NCBI GenBank assembly: GCA_946628415.1
Contig: CAMOWK010000005.1
Location: 62,001 to 126,000 of the forward strand
Source of the DNA: an uncultured Lachnospiraceae bacterium
GTDB taxonomy: Bacteria; Bacillota; Clostridia; Lachnospirales; Lachnospiraceae
Direction of reading: 5' to 3'
Length of the DNA: 64,000 nucleotides
Each line of letters starts with the position of its first letter. The first letter of the stretch is position 1. Positions 52,725 to 61,763 of this stretch are shown here, piece by piece. Both the position numbers and the translations under genes were made by a program. The notes beneath the pieces were generated by a model. It saw only the letters and a list, made by a program, of their open reading frames with translations, did no database searches and had not been told where the DNA came from.

Positions 52725-54122
52725 TCAGTTAGCAACGACAACTGCGGCAGGTCTTATGACTTTACCTTTATAAGTATAGCCGGACTGCATAACCTGTTTG
52801 ACGGTGTTATCAGGGAGTGACGGGTCATCCACATGGGATACGGCAGCCTGAAGATTGTAATCAAAAGGCTCACCTTCGCCTGTAATCACGGTGATGTGAT
52901 TTTTCTCAAGTATATCAAGTGCCTTCTGATATGACTGGATCATTCCCTTGATGTATGGATTATCATCATTGTTTGAAAAACGAACCGCATATTCAAGATT
53001 ATCGATGATAGGAAGGATTTCCTTTATGAAGTGGGAAATGTCTTCGGCTTCCTCAGACTTTTCAGTCTCATCATCTTCTTTTACGACAAGAGAAACTGTC
53101 ATGCTGCGCATGGTGTCATTATCAAGTATCTCAAGAGTAGTATTTTTAGCTTCGTCAATATCTACGGAAAGAGAAAGTGGTTTTCTGTAGAATGATTCAA
53201 TCTTATCCTTGGGTATCTTTACTTCTGAAACGGTTAGTATCTCATCTTTCTTCTTTTCAAACAGACGTATGGTTTCGTAAGGTACCTTTGATTCGACAAT
53301 CCTTGGAAGACTGAGCCTGGTCATGGCAGGCACCTTTGTTTCAGGTGAAAAGACAGGCAGAAACGTGTCATTTATTCCGATAAAAATGTCATAAGGAGAG
53401 GTGGTATCTACGAACTCGATATCATCAAATGCACCTATATCACACTCTTTGGCGGCAAGTATACTGAGACCTTCTATAATGTGGTTTGCTTCAAACATGG
53501 CAATCTCAAAAGGAATATTCCTTGAATATCTTTTTACAGCCTGCTCAAATTCCATGCATCTTACCATATTGCCGGCGAGGCAAAGAGTTTCTGCAATGGT
53601 TGTATCAAATAGTCTGGAACTGTAGGAATTGATGAAAAGACTGTTTGCTATATCTTTTCCGTCCCATCTCGATGAGAGATAAGTATCAATCTTCTTAATC
53701 TTACCTTTTCCTATATCATATTCGGAAATGCTCAGGTAGTCCGTATTAACAACAGTGGTGAGTATGGTTAATTCTTCACCTGTATCTAAGTAAACATATG
53801 CGGCAAGAGCCATGGTCTCGCTGATCGTCCTTAGTATTTTCATTCCGCATTTAGCGGCTATCATACGTATAAAACCTGAATCTCTTACACCTATATAATC
53901 AGGCACGGCAAGTACGACTTCGTAATCATCAAAGCCGAATTTTTCGCGTAGACATCTGTCCAGATATTTAAGTGCAGAAGTAAGAGTGTATTCATTTGTA
54001 AGACTGAAGCTTCGTTTTACTTCGTAAGAAAGCTCGATTTCAGTTGTACTGATTGAGTCACCGTTCAGAAAACTTATCAGGGCTTTACTCTCCCAGAAGT
54101 GCAGACCTATAACGTTTTTCAT
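52725..54122 (-). CDS. Degenerate Hsp70-like protein fused to a GrpE head domain
   Basis: A 465-residue cytoplasmic protein. Residues 1-235 follow the Hsp70 nucleotide-binding fold: VVLAVPDYIGVRDSGFIRMI and LRTISETMALAAYVYLD align with the AVPAYF and NEPTAAALAYG blocks of DnaK. The ATP-binding motifs are lost: DLGTTNS is replaced by HFWESKA near residue 7, and DLGGGTFDVS by VVNTDYLSIS. Residues 240-345 resemble the start of the substrate-binding sandwich (GINDTFLPVFSPETKVPA). Residues 361-465 are a clear GrpE C-terminal domain (ILPIIDNLEYAV, PFDYNLQAAV, QSGYTYKGKVIRPAAVVVA) without GrpE's long N-terminal helix. The start is ATG 54122 behind GAGG; the frame to 54164 lacks an SD. Probably a non-ATP-driven chaperone or a regulator of DnaK; function unknown. 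Confidence 0.8.
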   Translation of the reverse strand: MKNVIGLHFWESKALISFLNGDSISTTEIELSYEVKRSFSLTNEYTLTSALKYLDRCLREKFGFDDYEVVLAVPDYIGVRDSGFIRMIAAKCGMKILRTISETMALAAYVYLDTGEELTILTTVVNTDYLSISEYDIGKGKIKKIDTYLSSRWDGKDIANSLFINSYSSRLFDTTIAETLCLAGNMVRCMEFEQAVKRYSRNIPFEIAMFEANHIIEGLSILAAKECDIGAFDDIEFVDTTSPYDIFIGINDTFLPVFSPETKVPAMTRLSLPRIVESKVPYETIRLFEKKKDEILTVSEVKIPKDKIESFYRKPLSLSVDIDEAKNTTLEILDNDTMRSMTVSLVVKEDDETEKSEEAEDISHFIKEILPIIDNLEYAVRFSNNDDNPYIKGMIQSYQKALDILEKNHITVITGEGEPFDYNLQAAVSHVDDPSLPDNTVKQVMQSGYTYKGKVIRPAAVVVAN

Positions 54123-54164
54123 GATATAAAACCTCACAAATTCCTGATAAAATAATTTACGCAT

Positions 54165-54194
54165 ATTATACCATTTCTAGGTGATAATAGTAAA
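54165..54194 (-). promoter_or_regulatory. Promoter of the Hsp70/GrpE-like gene
   Basis: On the minus strand: TTTACT (54194-54189), an 18-base spacer and TGG-TATAAT (54170-54165), an extended -10. It overlaps the -35 region of the divergent GH9 promoter. Confidence 0.6.
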
Positions 54195-54209
54195 GGAAAG
54201 TGGTATACT
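54181..54209 (+). promoter_or_regulatory. Promoter of the GH9 gene
   Basis: GTGATA, a 17-base spacer and TGG-TATACT (54204-54209), an extended -10, 50 bases before the ATG. The -35 regions of the two divergent promoters overlap, so binding of polymerase may be mutually exclusive. Confidence 0.5.
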
Positions 54210-54258
54210 AAAAACAGCGTGTTTCAATTTGAAGTAGATTACAATTAGGAGGTTTATT

Positions 54259-56508
54259 ATGCATCTACGGAAAACACTGGCAGTCGGAATGTCACTCATA
54301 ATGCTTATTTCAGTTTTTGGATGCGGCAAAACTGATAAAGGAAATACAGGTGTAGAGATTACGGAAAAAACCACCGAAACAAAGGAAGACGAAGAACCGG
54401 CAACCACACTTGTCGGAACAGGACCTGCTGTGCCGGGAGAAGGTGCATCAGAAACAGATGCGGCTCCGCAGTTTAAGGATGGGGAATCCATAGTTGACAT
54501 TAATTTCGATGACGATGACGTGGATGGTTTCATGGTATATACTAACGGCGGTACATGTGATATAGCCGCTGAAGACGGAAAGCTTGCTGTTACCATCAAA
54601 AACTGTGGTTCGCTTGACTACGCAAACCAGGTTTACTGGGACGGATTTATGCTGAGTCAGAACTGTGTATACACATACAGCTTTGATATTTCTTCTGATA
54701 TAGAAAGAAAGGTTGAATACAGGCTCCAGCTTAACGGTGGTGATTATCATGCATATCAGGGTGAAGTTCTGGATGTTGGAACGGATGTTACAAACTTCTC
54801 TGTTGATTTTGAAATGACTGAAGAGTCAGATCCTGCTCCGCGTATAGTTTTCAATATGGGTAAGATGGAAGACATGTCATCCGATCCGGGTGAGCATAAG
54901 ATATACATTGATAATATTAAACTTACCATCAAGGATGCATCAAAAGCGGTTGCGGTAGAGGCACTTCCACAATACGTAAATGTTGCGGTTAATCAGGTTG
55001 GTTATAAGCCGGGAGATGATAAGATAGCCGTAGTTAAGACTGAAAATGAAGCTGAAGAAAGTTTTATAGTATGCAACGCCGAGTCAAATGAAACGGTATT
55101 TACGGGGAAACTCAGTGAGCCTATATTTGATTATGGTGCTGACATGAACGTTAAAAAGGCTGACTTCTCAGAATTAAAAGAACCCGGAACTTACTATCTC
55201 TTCACTGAAGAGGGAGCGAGTTACAGTTTCGAGATAAAAGATAATCCATATGATGAGATATATGAAGATACATTTAATATGCTCTATAAGCAGAGATGCG
55301 GAATGGCAACCGATGAGAAAATAGCCGGTGAATTTGCGCATGATGAGTGCCACACGGGCATGGCGATTGTTTATGGGACAAATAAGAAAAAGGATGTTAC
55401 AGGCGGATGGCATGATGCAGGCGATTACGGAAGATACACCGTGCCGGGCGCTGTGACTATAGCCGACCTCTTTATGGCGTATGAAGACTTTGATGCTGAT
55501 ACACTTGATGAGGCTAGATATGAGCTTGATTTCCTTCTTAAGATGCAGGATGAGGAAAGTGGCGGCGTTTATCATAAAGTAACCTGCCTTAATTTCCCTG
55601 AAACTGTAGATCCTGAAGAGGAGACAGAACAGCTTTACCTTGCACCTGTATCGGTAACTGCAACTGCTGATTTTGCCGCTATTATGGCAAAGGCATCTGT
55701 AATATATAAGGATAAAGATAAAGAATTCAGTGAGAATGCGCTTGCTGCAGCAGAAAAGGCATGGGAATATCTCATGGGTCAGGAAAAGCTTCTCGGCTTC
55801 AGAAATCCTGAAGAGATTGTGACGGGAGAATATCCTGACAGCAACACCTCCGATGAGATGTACTGGGCGGCAACAGAACTTTATCTTGCAGGCGCGGATG
55901 TTGACACTGCATATATTAAGAAACTCGGTGAAAGTGCAAAGCTTCCTGAAGGACTTGGCTGGGCAGATATAGCTCTTTATGCGGATTATGATCTTGCAAA
56001 ACAGGATGATTCCGAGCTTGCTAAAATGGGTACGGCTCATATAGTTGAAAAGGCTGATACTATTGTTGAAAATGCAAAGAAGACAGGATATGGTCTTGGA
56101 TTCGGAAGCGGATTCGTATGGGGAAGTAATATGGCAATCGGTAACGAGGGCGAGCTTCTTCTCATGGCGGCAAACCTTACGGACAATGATGAGTATGACG
56201 ATCTTGCCGCAAGACATCTTGACTATCTTCTCGGAACCAATTCACTTGGGTACTGCTTTGTAACGGGATTCGGTACATTTTCACCTAAGAATCCGCATCA
56301 CAGACCTTCACAGGTTAAGGGAAAGGCTATGAGCGGTATGCTTGTCGGCGGTGCTAACAGGAACCTTGAAGATCCGTATGCGATGGCTGTTCTTGCCGAA
56401 GAAGCTCCGGCTATGTGCTACGTTGATAATGATCAGAGTTTTTCAACAAATGAAATAACAATTTACTGGAATTCGCCGCTTATATATCTTCTCGCGGCAG
56501 CGAAATAA
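54259..56508 (+). CDS. GH9-family endoglucanase/cellodextrinase lipoprotein
   Basis: A 749-residue exported lipoprotein that hydrolyses beta-1,4-glucans. The signal peptide ends in a lipobox, ISVFGC (Cys22), so it is anchored to the outer face of the membrane. After a Thr/Glu linker, residues about 75-225 form a CBM4/9-like beta-sandwich. Residues 235-335 are the Ig-like CelD_N domain (VNQVGYKPGD), and 340-745 the GH9 catalytic domain. GGWHDAGDYGRYTVPG carries Asp386 and Asp389, one of them the base. NPHHRPS is conserved, and the general acid Glu732 lies in NEITIYWNSPL near the C-terminus. All catalytic residues are intact. The SD is AGGAGG. Genes for envelope ligases follow 32 bases on, perhaps by read-through only. 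Confidence 0.94.
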   Translation: MHLRKTLAVGMSLIMLISVFGCGKTDKGNTGVEITEKTTETKEDEEPATTLVGTGPAVPGEGASETDAAPQFKDGESIVDINFDDDDVDGFMVYTNGGTCDIAAEDGKLAVTIKNCGSLDYANQVYWDGFMLSQNCVYTYSFDISSDIERKVEYRLQLNGGDYHAYQGEVLDVGTDVTNFSVDFEMTEESDPAPRIVFNMGKMEDMSSDPGEHKIYIDNIKLTIKDASKAVAVEALPQYVNVAVNQVGYKPGDDKIAVVKTENEAEESFIVCNAESNETVFTGKLSEPIFDYGADMNVKKADFSELKEPGTYYLFTEEGASYSFEIKDNPYDEIYEDTFNMLYKQRCGMATDEKIAGEFAHDECHTGMAIVYGTNKKKDVTGGWHDAGDYGRYTVPGAVTIADLFMAYEDFDADTLDEARYELDFLLKMQDEESGGVYHKVTCLNFPETVDPEEETEQLYLAPVSVTATADFAAIMAKASVIYKDKDKEFSENALAAAEKAWEYLMGQEKLLGFRNPEEIVTGEYPDSNTSDEMYWAATELYLAGADVDTAYIKKLGESAKLPEGLGWADIALYADYDLAKQDDSELAKMGTAHIVEKADTIVENAKKTGYGLGFGSGFVWGSNMAIGNEGELLLMAANLTDNDEYDDLAARHLDYLLGTNSLGYCFVTGFGTFSPKNPHHRPSQVKGKAMSGMLVGGANRNLEDPYAMAVLAEEAPAMCYVDNDQSFSTNEITIYWNSPLIYLLAAAK

Positions 56509-56540
56509 AATACTCTTTTTCATAAAAGAAGGACAAGGAA

Positions 56541-57770
56541 ATGACATTTAAAGAAGAAAGTTTTGTGCCGATGCTTTTCGGCGGAGATATCAATACTTAC
56601 AGTGTGGCTCGTGCCTTTTACGAAGAATACGGAGTTCAGTCTCATGTATTTGGAAAATATGCAAACGGTCCGAGCTGCGGAAGTAAGATAACAGTCTATC
56701 ACGCAAATCCTGCGATAGAAACAGACGAAATATTCATGAAAGCAGTTAATTCATTCTGCAAAAAGAATCAGGATAAAAAAGTCCTTACCATTGGCTGCGG
56801 CGATTCATACGTTGCTCTCATCAGTAAGCATAAGGATGAATTTCCGGAAAATGCCATAGCTCCGTATATAGATTTTGAGCTTATGAACAGCCTTCAGCAG
56901 AAGGAGCTTTTCTACAGCCTGTGTGATAAGCACGGAATAGACTATCCCGATACATTTATATATAAAAGGGAAATGTATCCGGGAAAGGGAAAGGTTACTG
57001 CGCCGCAGCTGCCGTTTCATTATCCGGTGATACTTAAACCGTCCAACGGGATAGATTACTGGGAGCATGATTTTCCGACTCAGGAAAAGGTTTATACCAT
57101 TCCTGACGAAAGAAAGATGATAAGTGTGATAACAGACATTTATAATGCGGGTTATACCGACAGCCTTATAATTCAGGATATGATTCCGGGAAATGATGAG
57201 TATATGCGCGTGCTTACTTCTTACTCGGACAGGAACGGAAATGTAAAGATGATGTGTCTCGGGCACGTTCTTCTTGAGGAACATACGCCTCACGGAAAAG
57301 GCAATCATGCAGTTATAATAACAGAGCCGAATGAAGAGCTGATGGAGAAGGTAAAGAATCTTCTTACGGATCTTCACTACATCGGTTTCTCAAACTTTGA
57401 TATTAAGTATGACAAAAGAGACGGAAAGTATAAATTCTTCGAGATAAATACAAGGCAGGGAAGATCAAACTTCTACGTGACCGGTTCGGGATTTAATGTT
57501 GCAAAGTACTTTGTGGAAGAATATATTCACGGAAAGGATCTTGAATTTGAAACTGCCAAAGAGGAGCACCTCTGGCTTGTGGTTCCGAAAAAGGTTGCAA
57601 GAAAGTATGTACATGATCCTCTCAATAAGGAGAAGCTTGAAAGACTTCTTGATTCGGGAAAGTATGTTAATCCTGTATTCATGAAGGGAGATTATCCGTT
57701 TGTGAGGACTCTGCGTATGCTGAAACAGCATTTCAGTCATTACAAAAAATACAAAAAATACTATGAATAA
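56541..57770 (+). CDS. ATP-grasp ligase, D-aspartate ligase-like
   Basis: A 409-residue cytoplasmic ATP-grasp enzyme. Its N-terminal pre-ATP-grasp domain has GGDINTYSVARAFYEEYG, and the central fold has YPVILKPSNGIDYWE (ATP-binding Lys) and QDMIPGNDEYMRVLTSY. FDIKYDKRDGKYKFFEINTR holds the metal ligands Glu and Asn. The layout resembles the D-aspartate ligase that adds the cross-bridge residue to peptidoglycan precursors in enterococci and lactococci. It overlaps or abuts a murE-type gene, which supports a peptidoglycan role. The amino acid used is not shown by sequence. It follows the GH9 gene by 32 bases. Confidence 0.75.
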   Translation: MTFKEESFVPMLFGGDINTYSVARAFYEEYGVQSHVFGKYANGPSCGSKITVYHANPAIETDEIFMKAVNSFCKKNQDKKVLTIGCGDSYVALISKHKDEFPENAIAPYIDFELMNSLQQKELFYSLCDKHGIDYPDTFIYKREMYPGKGKVTAPQLPFHYPVILKPSNGIDYWEHDFPTQEKVYTIPDERKMISVITDIYNAGYTDSLIIQDMIPGNDEYMRVLTSYSDRNGNVKMMCLGHVLLEEHTPHGKGNHAVIITEPNEELMEKVKNLLTDLHYIGFSNFDIKYDKRDGKYKFFEINTRQGRSNFYVTGSGFNVAKYFVEEYIHGKDLEFETAKEEHLWLVVPKKVARKYVHDPLNKEKLERLLDSGKYVNPVFMKGDYPFVRTLRMLKQHFSHYKKYKKYYE

Positions 57771-57783
57771 AGAGGTTTGCCCG

Positions 57784-59316
57784 GTGGAAAAACTTAGTCT
57801 TACCAGATATGCTGACTTAATGAAGGAAGCAGGTCTTCTTGTTGAAACGAATATAAAAGCAGATGATGATATAAAGGTTCTGGGACTTACTTACAATTCA
57901 AAAGAAGTAACTCCCGGTACACTTTTTGTCTGTAAGGGAGTTCACTTTAAAGAGGAATATCTTCATGGCGCCATAGAAAAAGGTGCAGTCTGTTACGTGA
58001 GTGAAAAGCGTTACGGAGCTTCTGTGCCTGATGGGTTTAAATATCTTATCGTAAGTGATATAAGAAAGGCGATGCCTTATCTCTCAAATCTATACTACGA
58101 CTTTCCGTGGAAGAATCTTAAACTTACCGGGATTACCGGTACAAAAGGTAAATCCACGACAGCGTATTATATCAAAAATATTCTTGATATCTACGAAGAA
58201 AAGATGGGCGGAAAGAGAACTGCAATCACTTCTTCCATCGATCTTTACGACGGAGTGGAAGAGTTTGAATCGCATATCACAACTCCTGAAAATATGGAGC
58301 TGCAGTACCACTTCAGAAATGCCGTAGACAGTGGGATAGAGTACTTCACAATGGAAGTTTCTTCTCAGGCTCTTAAGTATGACAGGGTAGACGGAATAAG
58401 GTTTGATACAGGAATATTCATGAATATTTCCGAGGATCATATAAGCGATATAGAGCACCCTACATTTGAGGATTACTTTGAATCAAAACTGCGTATATTT
58501 GAAAAGACAGATGTAAGTGTGGTAAACTTGGATGCAGATTCCTCCGACCGTATTCTCGCGGAAGCAAGGAAGGCGCTCTCGGAAGGAAAGTCAAAGAAGA
58601 TCATAACCTTTGGTACAAAGGAAGACGCGGATATCTTTGGATATGATATCGAGAAGAAAGCGGACGGAATTCATTTTAAAGTAAGAGAAGAGGGTATAAG
58701 CAGGAATTACATCCTTACTATGCCGGGACTTTTCAATGTCGAAAATGCTCTTGCTGCCATAGCGGCAACTGAGAATTACGGAATTCCGTATGAGATAATT
58801 TACGAAGGGCTTAAGACGGCAAGGTCGAAGGGACGTATGGAACTCTTTTCTTCAAATGACGGTAAGGTTGTTGCGATAGTGGATTACGCCCATAACAAGC
58901 TGTCATTTGAAAAGCTTTACGAATCAACGCTTTCGGAGTATCCGGGATTTAAGATAGTAACTATATTCGGATGCCCGGGTTATAAGGCGTACCAGCGAAG
59001 GGAACACTTAGGGACACTTTCCGGAAGATATTCTGACAAGGTTTATCTTGTTGCGGAAGATCCGGGAGAAGAGCCGGTCGAACATATTTCAAAAGATATA
59101 GCTCAGTATGTTGAAAAAGAAGGCTGCCCTTATGAGATGATAGAAGACAGAGGCGAGGCTATCCATAAGGCTATAATGGAAGTAAATGAACCGACCGTGA
59201 TACTTATCACGGGAAAGGGCGACGAAACAAGACAGAAGTACGGAAGAGAGTATCTTGACTGCCCGTCCGATGCTGAATATACCGGGCGGTATATAGAGGA
59301 ATATGACAACAGATAG
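57784..59316 (+). CDS. murE: MurE-type UDP-MurNAc-tripeptide ligase
   Basis: A 510-residue cytoplasmic Mur ligase. It has an N-terminal UDP-binding domain (GLTYNSKEVTPGTLFVCKG), P-loop GITGTKGKSTT, a TTPENMEL block and VSSQALKYDRV in the centre, and a C-terminal domain with DYAHNKLSFEKL. At the specificity site, where meso-DAP enzymes have DNPR, it reads AEDPGEEPV, so the Arg that binds meso-DAP is absent. The third amino acid may be Lys or another residue, or this may be a second, specialised MurE. I choose GTG 57784 (SD AAGAGG) over ATG 57763, which overlaps the previous gene without an SD. Probably coupled to the ATP-grasp gene. Confidence 0.85.
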   Translation: MEKLSLTRYADLMKEAGLLVETNIKADDDIKVLGLTYNSKEVTPGTLFVCKGVHFKEEYLHGAIEKGAVCYVSEKRYGASVPDGFKYLIVSDIRKAMPYLSNLYYDFPWKNLKLTGITGTKGKSTTAYYIKNILDIYEEKMGGKRTAITSSIDLYDGVEEFESHITTPENMELQYHFRNAVDSGIEYFTMEVSSQALKYDRVDGIRFDTGIFMNISEDHISDIEHPTFEDYFESKLRIFEKTDVSVVNLDADSSDRILAEARKALSEGKSKKIITFGTKEDADIFGYDIEKKADGIHFKVREEGISRNYILTMPGLFNVENALAAIAATENYGIPYEIIYEGLKTARSKGRMELFSSNDGKVVAIVDYAHNKLSFEKLYESTLSEYPGFKIVTIFGCPGYKAYQRREHLGTLSGRYSDKVYLVAEDPGEEPVEHISKDIAQYVEKEGCPYEMIEDRGEAIHKAIMEVNEPTVILITGKGDETRQKYGREYLDCPSDAEYTGRYIEEYDNR

Positions 59317-59411
59317 CCCGTTTTAGAATAGTTCAGTGAATTAATATACATGAACAGATATTGATTAATAGATGATCATATAGAAAAAGTATTACATTAG
59401 GTTGGAGGAAA

Positions 59412-60407
59412 ATGATGGATAATAAGAGCAATATCACTCAGGAAGAATTCAATTACGCACAGGACGTGGTTACAAAACTATCCCAATACTATGACAAGAA
59501 AGTTGTAGGTCAGCAGGGACTTAAGCTTTCACTCATAGCAGGTGTTCTTGCAGACGGACATATACTTGTCGAGTCTGTTCCGGGACTTGCCAAGACTACA
59601 GCTGCAAAGGCAATTTCGGATGCCGTAAACGGTAAGTTTTCACGTATTCAGTGTACGCCTGACCTCCTTCCGAGCGATATCATAGGAACACAGGTTTATA
59701 ACCAGACCAGCGGGCAGTTTGAAACCCAGAAGGGACCTGTATTCGCAAATTTCGTTCTTCTTGACGAGATAAACCGTTCAAGTGCAAAGACACAGAGTGC
59801 CATGCTTGAGGCGATGCAGGAAAGACAGGTTACAATAGGCGGCGTTACATATAACATGCCAGACGATGTATTTATAGTTATCGCAACTCAGAACCCGATT
59901 GAGCAGGAAGGTACATACCTTCTTTCCGAAGCGCAGACAGACCGTTTCATCATCAAGGAGAAAATCACATACCCTACGCCTGAGGACGAGACAGAGATTC
60001 TTAACAGAATAGAGCAGGGGGCATTTGTTAAGACAGCGCCTACTCTTTCGGTATCTGATATAGATAATGTTCAGAAGATTACCAGAAGGGTTTATGTGGA
60101 TAATTCCATCAAGCAGTACATTTCCTTCATAGTAAATGCAACGAGAAACGCAGAGAAGGTTCTCTCCGAGGATTACAGCAGATATGTACGTATGGGAGCC
60201 AGCCCGCGTGCATCTATCGCCTTCCTTAATATAGCAAAAGCTGTTGCGCTTATATACGGAAGAACTTATGTAACACCTGATGATGTTAAGCTTATGCGTC
60301 ACCAGATACTGCGTCACAGAATAGAGCTTAACTATGCTGCCATTGCCGACAGCATTGAAGTTGAGACCATCATTGACAAGATAGTCGGATCAATACCTAC
60401 TCCGTAA
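59412..60407 (+). CDS. MoxR-family AAA ATPase
   Basis: A 331-residue AAA+ ATPase of the MoxR type. Walker A is VPGLAKTTAAKA, and Walker B is FVLLDEINRSSAKTQSAML with the sensor IATQNPIEQEGTYLLSEAQ. The C-terminal lid domain includes SPRASIAFLNIAKA. MoxR ATPases act as chaperones that activate metal-dependent or envelope complexes together with VWA-domain proteins. This one heads an operon with DUF58 and two VWA proteins, the usual partners (Bat-like cluster). ATG at 59412 or 59415 behind GGAGG; the second has better spacing. Confidence 0.93.
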   Translation: MMDNKSNITQEEFNYAQDVVTKLSQYYDKKVVGQQGLKLSLIAGVLADGHILVESVPGLAKTTAAKAISDAVNGKFSRIQCTPDLLPSDIIGTQVYNQTSGQFETQKGPVFANFVLLDEINRSSAKTQSAMLEAMQERQVTIGGVTYNMPDDVFIVIATQNPIEQEGTYLLSEAQTDRFIIKEKITYPTPEDETEILNRIEQGAFVKTAPTLSVSDIDNVQKITRRVYVDNSIKQYISFIVNATRNAEKVLSEDYSRYVRMGASPRASIAFLNIAKAVALIYGRTYVTPDDVKLMRHQILRHRIELNYAAIADSIEVETIIDKIVGSIPTP

Positions 60408-60421
60408 GAGGGAAATGCTTA

Positions 60422-61297
60422 ATGAATTATGATTATTTATCAAAAATAAGAGCTCAGGTTGCTCTTTATTCAAGCAAGAAGTCATCCAATCTCCTCTCGG
60501 GTTCATTTCGCTCCATTTACAGAGGGCGAAGCCTTGACTTTGACGACCTTCGTGAATATACCTTCGGTGATAATGTAAAGGATATCGACTGGAAGGCTTC
60601 ATCGAAGACGGGCAAGACTCTCATAAGAAGATATATCGCCGAGAAGAAGCACAACATTCTTTTTGTATGTGACGGCGGAAGCAGGATGCTTGCCGATACT
60701 CCCGAGGGGGTATCGAAGATGGATATAGCCATTACGACTCTTGGAACCATTGCATTTCTTATAGATCGTCACGGTGATGATTTTGCGCTTATGCACAGTA
60801 TCGATAAGGGCTTTGATTTCACGTACTTCAGATCGGGAAATGTTCATTTTGAAAATGTCATGAACCGCTATGCCGAGACGATAAAGCTTGAACCGAAGTA
60901 TACTATTCCCGAGATACTTGATTATGTGACCGAGAATATAAGAAGAAATATGGTCATTTTCGTTATAACTGATATGGCGGGCGTTCGCGGGATGGATGAG
61001 AAGCTGCTTAAGAAGCTTACTTACAATAACGACGTTATGATCATAAATATTGATGATGCTTATCTGCATGGGGAAAATGTCTACGACGTTGAAAGCGGAA
61101 GGTATGCGGATTCACTTTTCCTCCACAGTAATATTCTCTACAGGGCTGAGCTCCGTAACAGGGAAAAGCATATGCAGGAAATGGAAGAAATCTTTAAGAG
61201 ATACAAAGTCGGAATGACTACAATAAGAAATGAAGACGAAATAGTTGATAATATAGTTGAGCTTTTTGAAAGGCACAGATATGAAAACATCGGTTAG
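60422..61297 (+). CDS. DUF58 / VWA-like protein of the MoxR operon
   Basis: A 291-residue protein with the DUF58 signature GRSLDFDDLREYTFGD followed by VKDIDWKASSKTGKTLI. FVCDGGSRMLAD stands where VWA domains have DxSxS, so the metal site is partly altered. No membrane helix is obvious, so this is a soluble member. DUF58 proteins accompany MoxR ATPases and are thought to be their substrates or adaptors at the envelope. It begins 14 bases after moxR and overlaps the next gene by 17 bases. Confidence 0.88.
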   Translation: MNYDYLSKIRAQVALYSSKKSSNLLSGSFRSIYRGRSLDFDDLREYTFGDNVKDIDWKASSKTGKTLIRRYIAEKKHNILFVCDGGSRMLADTPEGVSKMDIAITTLGTIAFLIDRHGDDFALMHSIDKGFDFTYFRSGNVHFENVMNRYAETIKLEPKYTIPEILDYVTENIRRNMVIFVITDMAGVRGMDEKLLKKLTYNNDVMIINIDDAYLHGENVYDVESGRYADSLFLHSNILYRAELRNREKHMQEMEEIFKRYKVGMTTIRNEDEIVDNIVELFERHRYENIG

Positions 61298-61763
61298 TTT
61301 ACAGGATCCATATCAGTTTATGTTCTGGTGGCTCATCATTGCGGTGGTGGCTGTCATCATTGCCGTGCTTCTTCATATCTTTGTTAAGAAGAAATTGAAG
61401 CATCTTCTGAAGAAGAAAGACGACAACAGACCAAGGATAGAAAAACCGAAGCCCGGTGACCTTGTGACAGCTAAACGTAAATATCTGGGTGAGTTGGATA
61501 AGCTTGAAAGAGACGTTATGAGTCAGAAGATAACCGTAAGACACGGATATCAGAAAATGAGCCGCATCATAAGACTTTTTGTTCATGATGTAACAAGGAT
61601 CAGGGTACAGGATTATACTCTTTCAGAGATTTCAGAGATCGGGATCCCGGCGCTTACAATGCTTGTTACAGAATATTATGAACCTGAATTTGCGAAGTAT
61701 TCGCAGGCTGATATCAGGGCTTCAATGAGAAGAACCAGAGAGGTGATCAGTACATGGTATTAA
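61281..61763 (+). CDS. Membrane protein of the MoxR/Bat-like operon
   Basis: A 160-residue protein with one N-terminal membrane helix (about 13-35) followed by a very basic stretch (KKKLKHLLKKKDD) and a helical cytoplasmic domain. Position and layout match DUF4381-like proteins that sit between DUF58 and VWA genes in Bat clusters; sequence similarity is not strong enough for certainty. The start is set at ATG 61281 (SD GAAAGG), within the end of the DUF58 gene; the frame from 61257 is longer but lacks an SD. It overlaps the next gene by 10 bases. Confidence 0.72.
   Translation: MKTSVSLQDPYQFMFWWLIIAVVAVIIAVLLHIFVKKKLKHLLKKKDDNRPRIEKPKPGDLVTAKRKYLGELDKLERDVMSQKITVRHGYQKMSRIIRLFVHDVTRIRVQDYTLSEISEIGIPALTMLVTEYYEPEFAKYSQADIRASMRRTREVISTWY

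Noticed and set aside
55174..56217. 347-codon minus-strand frame inside the GH9 gene
   Set aside because: Antisense to an intact GH9 catalytic domain; Cys/Ile/Leu-rich shadow composition.
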